Origin: Candidatus Thiodiazotropha taylori
Lineage (GTDB): Bacteria > Pseudomonadota > Gammaproteobacteria > Chromatiales > Chromatiaceae
Direction: 5' to 3'
Length of the DNA stretch: 11,969 nt
Assembly (NCBI GenBank): GCA_019100305.1
Contig: JAHRHW010000098.1
Coordinates: forward strand, 1-11,969
In this document: positions 1-6,851 of the stretch, piece by piece
Numbering within the stretch: the stretch's first letter is position 1
How the letters are laid out: every line of letters starts with the position of its first letter
Notes under the pieces: model-generated
What the model saw: the letters and a program-made list of their open reading frames with translations, nothing else
The model's database searches: none
What the model was told of the DNA's origin: nothing
Program-made: the position numbers and the translations under genes

Positions 1-61
1 CGCGACCTGCGCTGAGTCAGAGCTCGGAGCCTATCCTGCCCCCCTCTCTGGTGGAAAATGT

Positions 62-76
62 GTAAATTTTTGTAAA
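62..76 (+). promoter_or_regulatory. CpxR-like direct repeat (GTAAA-N5-GTAAA)
   Basis: Two exact GTAAA half-sites lie at 62-66 and 72-76, separated by five T residues, so they repeat every 10 bases on the same face of the helix. This matches the published consensus for the envelope-stress regulator CpxR, an OmpR-family response regulator. It sits about 140 bases upstream of the cytochrome start, a plausible distance for an activator, with a weak -10-like TATGAA at 87-92. The flanking sequence is AT-rich, so chance is possible. No cpxR or cpxA gene is in the window, and another OmpR-family protein could equally use such a repeat. Confidence 0.4.
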
Positions 77-117
77 TTAATAGTTCTATGAATTGTGGGG
101 TTTTGTGGGTTAGTATT

Positions 118-130
118 AGGATCTGATCCT
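118..130. promoter_or_regulatory. 13-base palindrome, candidate operator (copy 1)
   Basis: AGGATCTGATCCT is a perfect inverted repeat of six-base arms around one central base, 88 bases before the cytochrome start. The same sequence with one central-region change (AGGATTTGATCCT) occurs at 9367-9379, upstream of the small exported protein. Both copies are intergenic and are preceded by T. A five-base hairpin, CCTGC/GCAGG, follows at 137-153. Which protein, if any, binds is unknown; I do not recognise the motif. Confidence 0.35.
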
Positions 131-218
131 GATTATCCTGCTGTTTAGGCAGGTAATAAACCCGATATCACGCAAATGGAGTTGCCAGTCTTTTTACGAG
201 CAAAGTTCCTCGAGGGCA

Positions 219-938
219 TTGTCAAAATTGACTCACTCTATTCCGCTGCCGGCCTTACTCTCTCCTTACCTGGCCGCCGTTATCAGTTTCTCCAGCTTTG
301 CTGGCTGGAACGCCTCAGATGATGAAGATGAAAGTGCTGCGGCACTGCAACTCGAAGGCGATCCTCGTCGTGGGCAGGAGATCTATGAAAGCTGTGCCGT
401 CTGCCACATGCCGGAAGGCTGGGGAACCCCCAACGGTGCCTATCCACAGATTGCCGGGCAACATCGCAGTGTGGTGATCAAACAGATGGCCGATATCCGC
501 GCCAACAACCGTGATAATCCCTCAATGTATCCGTTCGCGATTCCTGAAGAGATCGGTGGTGTTCAGGCCATTGCCGATGTGGCGGTCTATATCGAGGCCC
601 TTAAGATGACCCACGCAACCGGCAAGGGGGCCGGTAAGGATCTGGAGCATGGCCAGCGTCTCTATCGGGATAATTGTACCGAGTGTCACGGCAAGCGGGG
701 CGAGGGTGATGCACAGAAGGCCTATCCCCTGATCCAGGGGCAGCACTATCACTATCTGCTGCGTCAACTGAAGTGGATCCAGAATGGCAAACGCAGAAAT
801 GCCAACAAGCAGATGATGAAAATGGTCCGCGATTTTAAGGAGCGGGATCTCCAGGCGTTGGCAGACTTCGTCTCCCGCATGGAAACGGATGAAGAAAAAA
901 GTACTTCGATGACCTGGAAAGATCGCAAACGTGAATGA
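219..938 (+). CDS. Exported diheme cytochrome c (c4-like)
   Basis: A periplasmic electron carrier with two c-type haem sites, CAVCH at residues 59-63 and CTECH at 153-157. The two halves resemble each other: each has an AYP-(Q/L)-I-x-GQH segment after the haem motif and a likely axial Met (M103 in the first, M199 or M200 in the second). This two-domain layout and length fit the cytochrome c4 family, which shuttles electrons to terminal oxidases. Residues 9-28 are hydrophobic and look like a signal peptide ending near SFA; the mature N-terminus is acidic. The start is TTG. No ATG or GTG lies in frame after the stop at 117, and a second TTG at 228 is better spaced from the GAGGG at 212-216. The gene ends inside the start of the next gene (8-base overlap), so the two are probably translated together. 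The exact c4 versus c553 assignment is inferred. Confidence 0.87.
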   Translation: MSKLTHSIPLPALLSPYLAAVISFSSFAGWNASDDEDESAAALQLEGDPRRGQEIYESCAVCHMPEGWGTPNGAYPQIAGQHRSVVIKQMADIRANNRDNPSMYPFAIPEEIGGVQAIADVAVYIEALKMTHATGKGAGKDLEHGQRLYRDNCTECHGKRGEGDAQKAYPLIQGQHYHYLLRQLKWIQNGKRRNANKQMMKMVRDFKERDLQALADFVSRMETDEEKSTSMTWKDRKRE

Positions 939-2637
939 TTCCGCCGGCCCCGATTTGAGGTCTCAATCAGTAGAGGCTGATGCTGATGCAGAGGTTCAGG
1001 GTGAATTCTCTGAGCGGCGGGAGCTGCTGGTCAGTTTCCTCTGGTTATTCATCCCGGTGTCGATCGTTTTGGCCGGCATCTTCTACGCCTTTTCCAATCA
1101 GACCCAGAAATATGAGCTGCAGACGGCATTGATCCGTGAAGAGGCGGCACTGAGCAATGCCAGTCAGCTCACCTCTTTGATCTTTGTGCAGAAACTTTCC
1201 GATCTGTTTGTGCTGGCAGAGGGGGAGGTGCTGAGGAGCTATCTGCATGATGGGAATCTGAAAAACTGGGTCAGAGTGGCCAGAGAGTTTTCCCTGTTTG
1301 CCCGCCGAAAGCCGAAGTATATGCAGATACGTTATCTGGATGACCAGGGCATGGAGCTCATCCGGATCAACAATATCGGCGGAGAACAGGAGATCGTGCC
1401 GCGCGCTCAGCTGCAGGATAAAGGGGCGCGCTACTATTTCAGGGAGTCCTTTGAGCTCAATCAGGGGCAGATCTATATTTCCCCGCTGGACCTGAATGTG
1501 GAGAAGGGAGTCATCGAGCAGCCGATCAGGCCAACCATCCGGTTTGCGACCCCGGTGGTGGACGGTTACGGAGAGAAGCGTGGGGTACTGATCATCAACT
1601 ACGATCCGCAAGAGCTGTTGCAGCGGATTGAAGATATCTTTATCTCAAGGCTTGGTCAGGCGGTGATGCTCAACAGTGACGGCTACTGGTTGCTGGGCAA
1701 GCCGGAAGAGGAGCTGTGGGGATTTATGTATGGTCGTGAAGAGACCTTCGAGGATGAGCATCCGGATGTCTGGCATGCCATGGAGACCAGTGATAAGGGC
1801 TCGTTTTTTTCCGATCAAGGTCTGTTTGTGTTCCAGAAAACCTATCCGATGGATATGAGTAAACAGGGTACCCTGGAAAATATCGAATTCAGCCAGATCG
1901 ATAGCCCCAGGGAGCGTCAGGTGGGTGAGCGCCACTGGATCTATGTCACCCATGTATCCAAGGATAAGATCGAGGAGTTGACCCTGAAACGACTCGTAGT
2001 GGCGGCGATTACCTATCTGATGCTGTTCTTTGTCACCGCCTTGATCAGTCTCTTTTTCGCCAGAAACTCGGTGCAGAAAAAACTTGCCTACCGTCAGCTC
2101 AAACAGTTTGCCACCACCGATGCCCTGACCGGGCTCTCCAACCGGCGGGAGCTGGAGAAGGTTGGTGAGCGGGAGTTTCGTCGCGCCGAACGGTTCGAAC
2201 GGGAGCTGTCGGTGATGATGCTCGATCTGGACCACTTCAAAGCGATCAACGACACCCATAACCACACCATGGGGGATGAGGTTTTGCGGCATGTGGTGGA
2301 GATCCTGTCAAAAGTGACACGGGGACAGGATATTCTGTTCCGCTACGGGGGCGAGGAGTTTCTCATGCTGTTACCCGAAACCCATGAGAAAGGCGCCAAG
2401 TTTCTCGCCTCAAGGATCTGCACGCTGGTTGCTGACAATGCCTATGAGAATGAGCACGTGAGAATTCCGGTCACCATCAGCATCGGGGTCAGTACCATCG
2501 AGCCCGATGACAAGAGTTACCATGAGATTCTGATCAGGGCCGATCAGGCGCTCTATCAGGCGAAGCGAACGGGGCGTAATCGGGTTGTGGTATACGACGA
2601 CTCTATCGCCAACATCAAGCCTCCAACTCAGGGCTAA
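931..2637 (+). CDS. Membrane diguanylate cyclase, dCache-GGDEF (paralogue 1)
   Basis: Makes the second messenger c-di-GMP from two GTP. Layout: cytoplasmic N-terminus, membrane segment at about 32-54, a periplasmic sensor of about 300 residues, a second membrane segment at about 355-377, and a C-terminal GGDEF domain from about 395. The catalytic signature is GGEEF at 473-477, preceded by RGQD at 464-467, a correctly spaced RxxD inhibitory site; the metal-binding DLD is at 432-434. The protein should therefore be active and feedback-inhibited. The sensor has features of double-Cache domains, such as the IRYLDDQGMELIRI stretch and the ISPLDL...RFATPV...GVLIIN pattern; its ligand cannot be told. 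The start is GTG, nine bases after GGAAAG and overlapping the cytochrome stop, which suggests translational coupling. A close paralogue follows at 3073. Confidence 0.93.
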   Translation: MNDSAGPDLRSQSVEADADAEVQGEFSERRELLVSFLWLFIPVSIVLAGIFYAFSNQTQKYELQTALIREEAALSNASQLTSLIFVQKLSDLFVLAEGEVLRSYLHDGNLKNWVRVAREFSLFARRKPKYMQIRYLDDQGMELIRINNIGGEQEIVPRAQLQDKGARYYFRESFELNQGQIYISPLDLNVEKGVIEQPIRPTIRFATPVVDGYGEKRGVLIINYDPQELLQRIEDIFISRLGQAVMLNSDGYWLLGKPEEELWGFMYGREETFEDEHPDVWHAMETSDKGSFFSDQGLFVFQKTYPMDMSKQGTLENIEFSQIDSPRERQVGERHWIYVTHVSKDKIEELTLKRLVVAAITYLMLFFVTALISLFFARNSVQKKLAYRQLKQFATTDALTGLSNRRELEKVGEREFRRAERFERELSVMMLDLDHFKAINDTHNHTMGDEVLRHVVEILSKVTRGQDILFRYGGEEFLMLLPETHEKGAKFLASRICTLVADNAYENEHVRIPVTISIGVSTIEPDDKSYHEILIRADQALYQAKRTGRNRVVVYDDSIANIKPPTQG

Positions 2638-3072
2638 TTGGATTCAGCTTAGCGGGCCGGCAATCTACGGCAGTTACCGGCTAATATAAATAACTGATTA
2701 TATGAAACTATTTTCTTTCTAAGGAAAAGTTGAATAATTGTAAAATACCTAGATTTAGGTAGGGTTTTATATAACAATACCCAATAAGTGGTAATTAGAT
2801 CTGCCGCTTAGAGCTGGGATGCGGGTGTTTGGCAAGCGGAATTGCATCATGTTTCGAACATCGATCCTTCAGGTCAGTGTCAAGAATGACGAGCTCAATA
2901 TCTTTGACAACCAACTCTCTTTCAGTCGATCCCGCTGCTGGCTTTCCACCTGTTCGGCCAGCCCACACAGGCGCTGTTGCCAGGTTCTCACTTAAGGTCC
3001 TCGTATGCTGACCAGGCAGTTCAAGATGATTCCGGTTGGCAATCAAGCTGATAACCTGGAAAGCGTGTCATC
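2638..3072. other. 435-base gap between diguanylate cyclase paralogues
   Basis: No gene is convincing here. A weak stem GCCGG/CCGGC (2656-2660 with 2677-2681) follows the first cyclase but lacks a T tract. Bases about 2682-2800 are clearly AT-rich and hold small inverted repeats (ACCTA-gatt-TAGGT near 2747-2760, GGGT...ACCC around 2762-2783), so this is the likeliest promoter area for the second cyclase. The rest, about 2800-3050, is GC-balanced like coding DNA, yet its open frames on either strand are short and match nothing I know. It may be decayed coding sequence left from the duplication. Confidence 0.4.
3050..3063 (+). promoter_or_regulatory. Ribosome-binding segment shared with paralogue 1
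   Basis: GATAACCTGGAAAG ends nine bases before the ATG at 3073. GATGACCTGGAAAG at 908-921 ends nine bases before the GTG at 931, so 13 of 14 bases match at the same distance. GGAAAG is a modest Shine-Dalgarno match. The likeness supports both start choices and suggests that the duplicated block reached into the end of the cytochrome gene. Confidence 0.5.
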
Positions 3073-4761
3073 ATGAGCACAAAGATCGGAGCTGACTCAA
3101 ACCGGCAGCCCGTTGATGCATCGATCGATGATCAGAACCACTTCTCGGCCAGGCGGGAGTTGATAGTCAGCTTTCTGTGGTTGTTCGTGCCGGTTTCGAT
3201 CCTATTGACCGCCATCTTCTATCTTTTTTCCAGCCAGACTCAAAAGTATGAGTTACAGACGGCGATGATCCGTGAAGAGTCCGCTCTGAATAATGCCAGT
3301 CAACTCACCTCCCTGATTTTTGTGCAAAAGCTCTCCGATCTGTTCGTGCTGGCTGAGGGGGAGGTGCTGAGAAACTATCTGCATGATGAAAGCCTGAAAA
3401 ACTGGGTCAGTGTGACAAGGGAGTTCTCCCTGTTTGCGCGCCGCAAGCCCAAATACATGCAGATACGTTATCTGAATAACCAGGGTATGGAGATCGTAAG
3501 AATCAACAACGGTACAGATGAGCCGGAAATCGTACCCAGATTCGAACTGCAGAATAAGCAGAATCGTTACTACTTCAAGGAGGCGGTCCAGCTCGATCAG
3601 GGTGCGATCTACATCTCACCCCTGGATCTGAATGTTGAGAAAGGGGTTATTGAGCAGCCCATCAAGCCGACGATTCGCTTCGCTACGCCGGTTGTGGATG
3701 GTTATGGGGAGACGCGCGGAGTATTGATCATCAATTATGATCCGAACGAGATCCTGCAACGGATAGAAGAGATCTTTACCAATCTGGTGGGGCAGGGTGT
3801 GATGCTCAATCGAGATGGCTACTGGTTGTTGGGAAAACCTGAGGCACAGCTCTGGGGTTTTATGTATGGCCGTGAAGAGACATTCCACCGTCAGCGACCG
3901 GATGTCTGGTCTGCCGTGGAGAGCATGGATAGAGGGTCGTTTTATTCAGGTGAAGGCTTGTTTGTATTTCAAAAGACCTATCCACTGGATCTGACCAGAC
4001 AGGGCACCCTGGAAAATATCGAATATCTCAACAAGCCTGAGTTGCATCAGTTGGGGAAACGCTACTGGATCTATCTCTCCCATATCTCTCAAAGCAAACT
4101 TGAAGAGTTGACGCTGAAACGACTGGTTGTAGCGACCGTTGCCTATCTTCTTCTGTTCATCGTCTCAGGCATGATCAGCCTGTTTTTTGCCAGAAATGCG
4201 GTGCAGAAAAAGTTGGCTTTTCGCAAGCTGGAGCAGTTTGCGGCAACCGATGCCCTGACCGGTCTGGCCAACCGCCGGGAGCTGGCTACTGCCGGCAAAC
4301 GGGAATTTCTGCGTGCTCAACGCTTCAGCAGAGAGCTGTCTGTATTGATGCTCGATCTGGACCACTTCAAGCTGATCAATGATACCCATACTCACACGGT
4401 CGGAGATAAGGTGCTGAGGCATGTGGTGGAGCTCGTGAACAATGTCATTCGGGGGCAGGATATTCTGGTTCGATACGGTGGTGAGGAGTTTCTCATTTTG
4501 CTACCGGAAACCGATGCGAAAGGAGCACTGTTTCTTGCCTCCTATATCTGTAAAAGGGTCGCGGATGAGGCCTATGAGGGTAAGCAAAGTGTGGTGCCTG
4601 TGACTGTCAGTATTGGCGTCAGCACAATCGGTGACGGGGACAGGAGCTACCAGGATTTGGTGGTCAAGGCCGACCTGGCCCTCTATCAGGCTAAAAGGAC
4701 CGGGCGCAACAAAGTGGTGGTCTACGATGAGACCATGGCCCATATCAAGCAGCCAGAGTAA
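3073..4761 (+). CDS. Membrane diguanylate cyclase, dCache-GGDEF (paralogue 2)
   Basis: Same architecture as its upstream neighbour: membrane segments at about 31-52 and 351-373 enclose a periplasmic dCache-like sensor, followed by a cytoplasmic GGDEF domain. GGEEF lies at 469-473 with the RxxD inhibitory site RGQD at 460-463, so c-di-GMP synthesis and product inhibition are expected. Over one 87-residue block (from ELQTA to RINN, after the first membrane segment) I count 75 identities with paralogue 1; the N-terminal tail and the region before the second membrane segment (about 325-345) differ more. This marks a tandem duplication in which sensor and output were both kept. The start is ATG with GGAAAG nine bases upstream. 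The gene converges on the reductase gene, with a strong hairpin between them. It may have its own promoter in the preceding AT-rich gap. Confidence 0.93.
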   Translation: MSTKIGADSNRQPVDASIDDQNHFSARRELIVSFLWLFVPVSILLTAIFYLFSSQTQKYELQTAMIREESALNNASQLTSLIFVQKLSDLFVLAEGEVLRNYLHDESLKNWVSVTREFSLFARRKPKYMQIRYLNNQGMEIVRINNGTDEPEIVPRFELQNKQNRYYFKEAVQLDQGAIYISPLDLNVEKGVIEQPIKPTIRFATPVVDGYGETRGVLIINYDPNEILQRIEEIFTNLVGQGVMLNRDGYWLLGKPEAQLWGFMYGREETFHRQRPDVWSAVESMDRGSFYSGEGLFVFQKTYPLDLTRQGTLENIEYLNKPELHQLGKRYWIYLSHISQSKLEELTLKRLVVATVAYLLLFIVSGMISLFFARNAVQKKLAFRKLEQFAATDALTGLANRRELATAGKREFLRAQRFSRELSVLMLDLDHFKLINDTHTHTVGDKVLRHVVELVNNVIRGQDILVRYGGEEFLILLPETDAKGALFLASYICKRVADEAYEGKQSVVPVTVSIGVSTIGDGDRSYQDLVVKADLALYQAKRTGRNKVVVYDETMAHIKQPE

Positions 4762-4763
4762 GC

Positions 4764-4803
4764 AACCGGTGCTGGTCGCCGGGACCAGGGGTCAACCGGT
4801 TTT
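4764..4803. terminator. Hairpin between convergent genes
   Basis: A nested inverted repeat starts two bases after the cyclase stop. The outer arms are AACCGGT (4764-4770) and ACCGGTT (4795-4801); the inner arms are CTGGTC (4772-4777) and GACCAG (4783-4788) around GCCGG. On the plus strand the right arm runs into a short TTTT (4800-4803), as in a rho-independent terminator. It overlaps the stop codon of the minus-strand reductase (4792-4794). It could stop transcription from both sides, but the minus side lacks a T tract. Confidence 0.55.
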
Positions 4804-5814
4804 CGCGGCGACCGCCGCTGCGCCATATTCAAACGAGTCCGAATAGAGTTTTTCGTCAGACAGGCCGTGTGCGAGAAAGGCCTCCTTGCCGGCCTGGATC
4901 ATCGGAGGCGGTCCGCTCATATAGACTTCGTGGGCGCTCAGGTCGGGATAGTTTTCGATCACTGCTTCATGCACCCAGCCCGATCGACCCTGCCAATCCG
5001 TGTCCGGTTCCGAGAGCACGGGGGTGTAGCTGAAATTGGGGTTTTCGGCGGCCCACTGCTCGGGTAGATCCGGCAGATAGAGATCGTCGCGGGAACGGAC
5101 GCCCCAGTAGAGATGCATGGGACGGTTTACACCGATCTGAAAGGCGTGTTCGATGATACCCTTGAGTGGGGCAAATCCGGTTCCTCCACCCATCAGGATG
5201 ATCGGCCTATCTGACTCCTCGCGCAGATAGTAACTGCCGAGCGGCGCCTCGATCCGTAAGATGGTCTTCTCCTGCATGCCGTTGAACAGCTGGTCGGTGA
5301 AGGCGCCACCGGAGACGTGTCGTACATGCAGTTCGATATATTCATCATCATGGGGTGCATTGGCGATGGAGAAGGCGCGTTTACTGCCGTCATTGAGGAT
5401 GAAATTGAGATACTGACCGGCCAGAAACTGCAGTCGCTCACCCTCCGGGAGTTTAATTTTGAGTCGTATCACATCTTCGTTGAGGCGATCGATGCTGTCG
5501 ATCTTGCAGGGCATGATCCTGGTCTGGATATCGGTTGATGCGATGATCTCTGCAACACCGATGGTGAGATCGGAGCTGGCGGCCGCCTGGCAGGTGTAGC
5601 AGACGTCGGTCTCATTGTCGCTCATCACCGGTGGTTGACCGTTGGGATAGTTTATTTCACCCTGTGACAGAGCAGCCCGGCAGTCACCACAAAAGCCGTT
5701 GCGGCAGCCATAGGGTAGATTGACCCCCTGTCTGATGGCCGCGTCGAGGATGGTTTCATTCTCCTCCACATTAAACTGGTGGCCGCTGGGTTCAACCTGC
5801 ACTTTGTGGGACAT
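4792..5814 (-). CDS. Ferredoxin-FAD/NAD(P) reductase, Fre/AscD-like
   Basis: An electron-transfer flavoprotein in three parts. An N-terminal plant-type [2Fe-2S] ferredoxin domain (about 1-92) has C37, C42, C45 and C75 in the C-x4-C-x2-C-x29-C pattern. An FAD-binding barrel (about 97-197) has RAFS at 146-149. A C-terminal NAD(P)-binding domain has GGGTGFAP at 209-216 and MSGPPPM at 299-305. Relatives are usually annotated CDP-6-deoxy-3,4-glucoseen reductase, but no sugar-biosynthesis genes are nearby. In several gammaproteobacteria such a gene lies near ubiD, much as fre does in E. coli. I therefore infer a flavin or electron-supply role, perhaps giving reduced FMN for the UbiX/UbiD cofactor. 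Methane- or phenol-monooxygenase reductase is a less likely alternative, since no oxygenase is present. The start is ATG with only a weak GAG upstream. It is transcribed divergently from the SDR gene. Confidence 0.85.
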   Translation of the reverse strand: MSHKVQVEPSGHQFNVEENETILDAAIRQGVNLPYGCRNGFCGDCRAALSQGEINYPNGQPPVMSDNETDVCYTCQAAASSDLTIGVAEIIASTDIQTRIMPCKIDSIDRLNEDVIRLKIKLPEGERLQFLAGQYLNFILNDGSKRAFSIANAPHDDEYIELHVRHVSGGAFTDQLFNGMQEKTILRIEAPLGSYYLREESDRPIILMGGGTGFAPLKGIIEHAFQIGVNRPMHLYWGVRSRDDLYLPDLPEQWAAENPNFSYTPVLSEPDTDWQGRSGWVHEAVIENYPDLSAHEVYMSGPPPMIQAGKEAFLAHGLSDEKLYSDSFEYGAAAVAAKTG

Positions 5815-5886
5815 GAGCTACTCTACCGATTGAAGTGTCTGGACAATAGGTGATGCCATCGATACGGCGACACCAAAAATTAATTA

Positions 5887-5903
5887 AGGCGGAATTCTCG
5901 CCT
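5887..5903. other. Small hairpin in divergent intergenic region
   Basis: AGGCG (5887-5891) and CGCCT (5899-5903) pair around an EcoRI-like GAATTC core, followed by ATTTTG. It lies in the 126-base space between the divergent reductase and SDR genes, in the likely 5' leader of the SDR gene. It could be an operator, a leader hairpin or a weak terminator; nothing decides between these. Confidence 0.25.
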
Positions 5904-5940
5904 ATTTTGCTCAGGAATTAAACCGGGAGTCCTTTGGGTT

Positions 5941-6804
5941 ATGGGTGTGACCATCATTGGTTGTGGCGATATCGGTACTCGACTGGCGTTGGCCTATCAA
6001 AAATCAGCGCTCGAAGTGACCGGCTGGGTTGCCAGCGACGCGAGTGTCGAACGATTGAAGCAGCAGGCTATCCGGGCAGTGCAAATGGATCTTGATCGGC
6101 CATCGCTGCAGCCCCCTTCATTGGCTGGCGAGTCACTCTTCTATTTTGCGCCCCCTCCGGCAAGCGGGGTTGAGGATGGTCGGGTTCGCCGCTTGATTGC
6201 ACTGCTCGATCAACCAGACACGCCGCATAAAGTGGTCTATCTGAGCACCAGCGGGGTGTATGGCGATTGTCAGGGGGAGTGGGTGGATGAGACTCGGCAG
6301 CCACGCCCGACTGTCGACCGGGCAAAGCGGCGTTTGGACGCTGAGCAGCAATGGCAGAGTTGGTGTCGGCAGCGTGGTGTGCCTCTGGTGATTCTGCGGG
6401 TCGCCGGCATCTATGGGCCTGGAAAACTACCGCTTGAGCGACTACGCAGAGGTTTGCCGATGGTGGCGGAAGCGGATGCACCGGTTACCAACCATATCCA
6501 CTCCCTGGACCTGGTGGAGATCGCCATAGCGGCAATGGAGAGAGGCCAGGACGGAGCGATCTTCAATGTTTGTGATGGTCGACCGGAAAGCATGACCCGC
6601 TATTTCGATCGGGTGGCGGACTATCTTAAGCTGCCAAGAGCACCGCAGATCTCCATGCAGGAGGCAAAGCAGCAGCTCTCCCCGGGGATGCTCTCCTATC
6701 TGGCTGAGTCCCGCCGATTAAGCAATCGCAAACTGCTTGAAGAACTGGGCGTGGTGTTGCGATACCCGGAACTGGAACAGGGCCTGCCGGCCTGTTTCGA
6801 ATGA
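5941..6804 (+). CDS. YeeZ-like atypical SDR / NAD(P)-binding epimerase-fold protein
   Basis: A cytosolic Rossmann-fold protein of the extended short-chain dehydrogenase type, resembling E. coli YeeZ, whose substrate is not settled. The N-terminus opens directly with the dinucleotide site GCGDIG (G7, G9, G12). LSTSGVYG at 101-108 is the usual strand after the nucleotide domain, and RVAGIYGPG at 153-161 and HIHSLDLV at 185-192 are typical of epimerase-like members. The classic YxxxK pair is not intact: K129 is present, but four residues before it is V125, not Tyr, so ordinary SDR chemistry is doubtful. The start is ATG with GGGAG 11 bases upstream. It is alone on its strand, wedged between two minus-strand genes that it diverges from and converges on. 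Confidence 0.82.
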   Translation: MGVTIIGCGDIGTRLALAYQKSALEVTGWVASDASVERLKQQAIRAVQMDLDRPSLQPPSLAGESLFYFAPPPASGVEDGRVRRLIALLDQPDTPHKVVYLSTSGVYGDCQGEWVDETRQPRPTVDRAKRRLDAEQQWQSWCRQRGVPLVILRVAGIYGPGKLPLERLRRGLPMVAEADAPVTNHIHSLDLVEIAIAAMERGQDGAIFNVCDGRPESMTRYFDRVADYLKLPRAPQISMQEAKQQLSPGMLSYLAESRRLSNRKLLEELGVVLRYPELEQGLPACFE

Positions 6805-6808
6805 ATCC

Positions 6809-6847
6809 TCACCGCGAATGGTGGTGATTTGCGTCCATTCGTGGCGA
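6809..6847. terminator. Inverted repeat between convergent SDR and parA genes
   Basis: TCACCGCGAATGG (6809-6821) and CCATTCGTGGCGA (6835-6847) pair over 13 positions with one G-T wobble and one mismatch, around a 13-base loop. It fills the 47-base gap between two convergent stop codons, the usual place for a shared terminator. Neither side has a good T tract. The CCATTCGTGG-type wording resembles short intergenic repeats dispersed in some environmental proteobacteria, so it may be a repeat element. Confidence 0.4.
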
Positions 6848-6851
6848 AAAT

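Noticed and set aside
2849..2995. 48-residue plus-strand frame beginning MFRTSILQV
   Set aside because: Its C-terminal half is a Cys/Arg/Ser-rich jumble, the ribosome-binding site is weak, and competing frames of similar length overlap it.
2795..3046. 83-residue minus-strand frame in the gap between the cyclases
   Set aside because: No recognisable domain and no supporting start signals; it could be a decayed gene but cannot be called.
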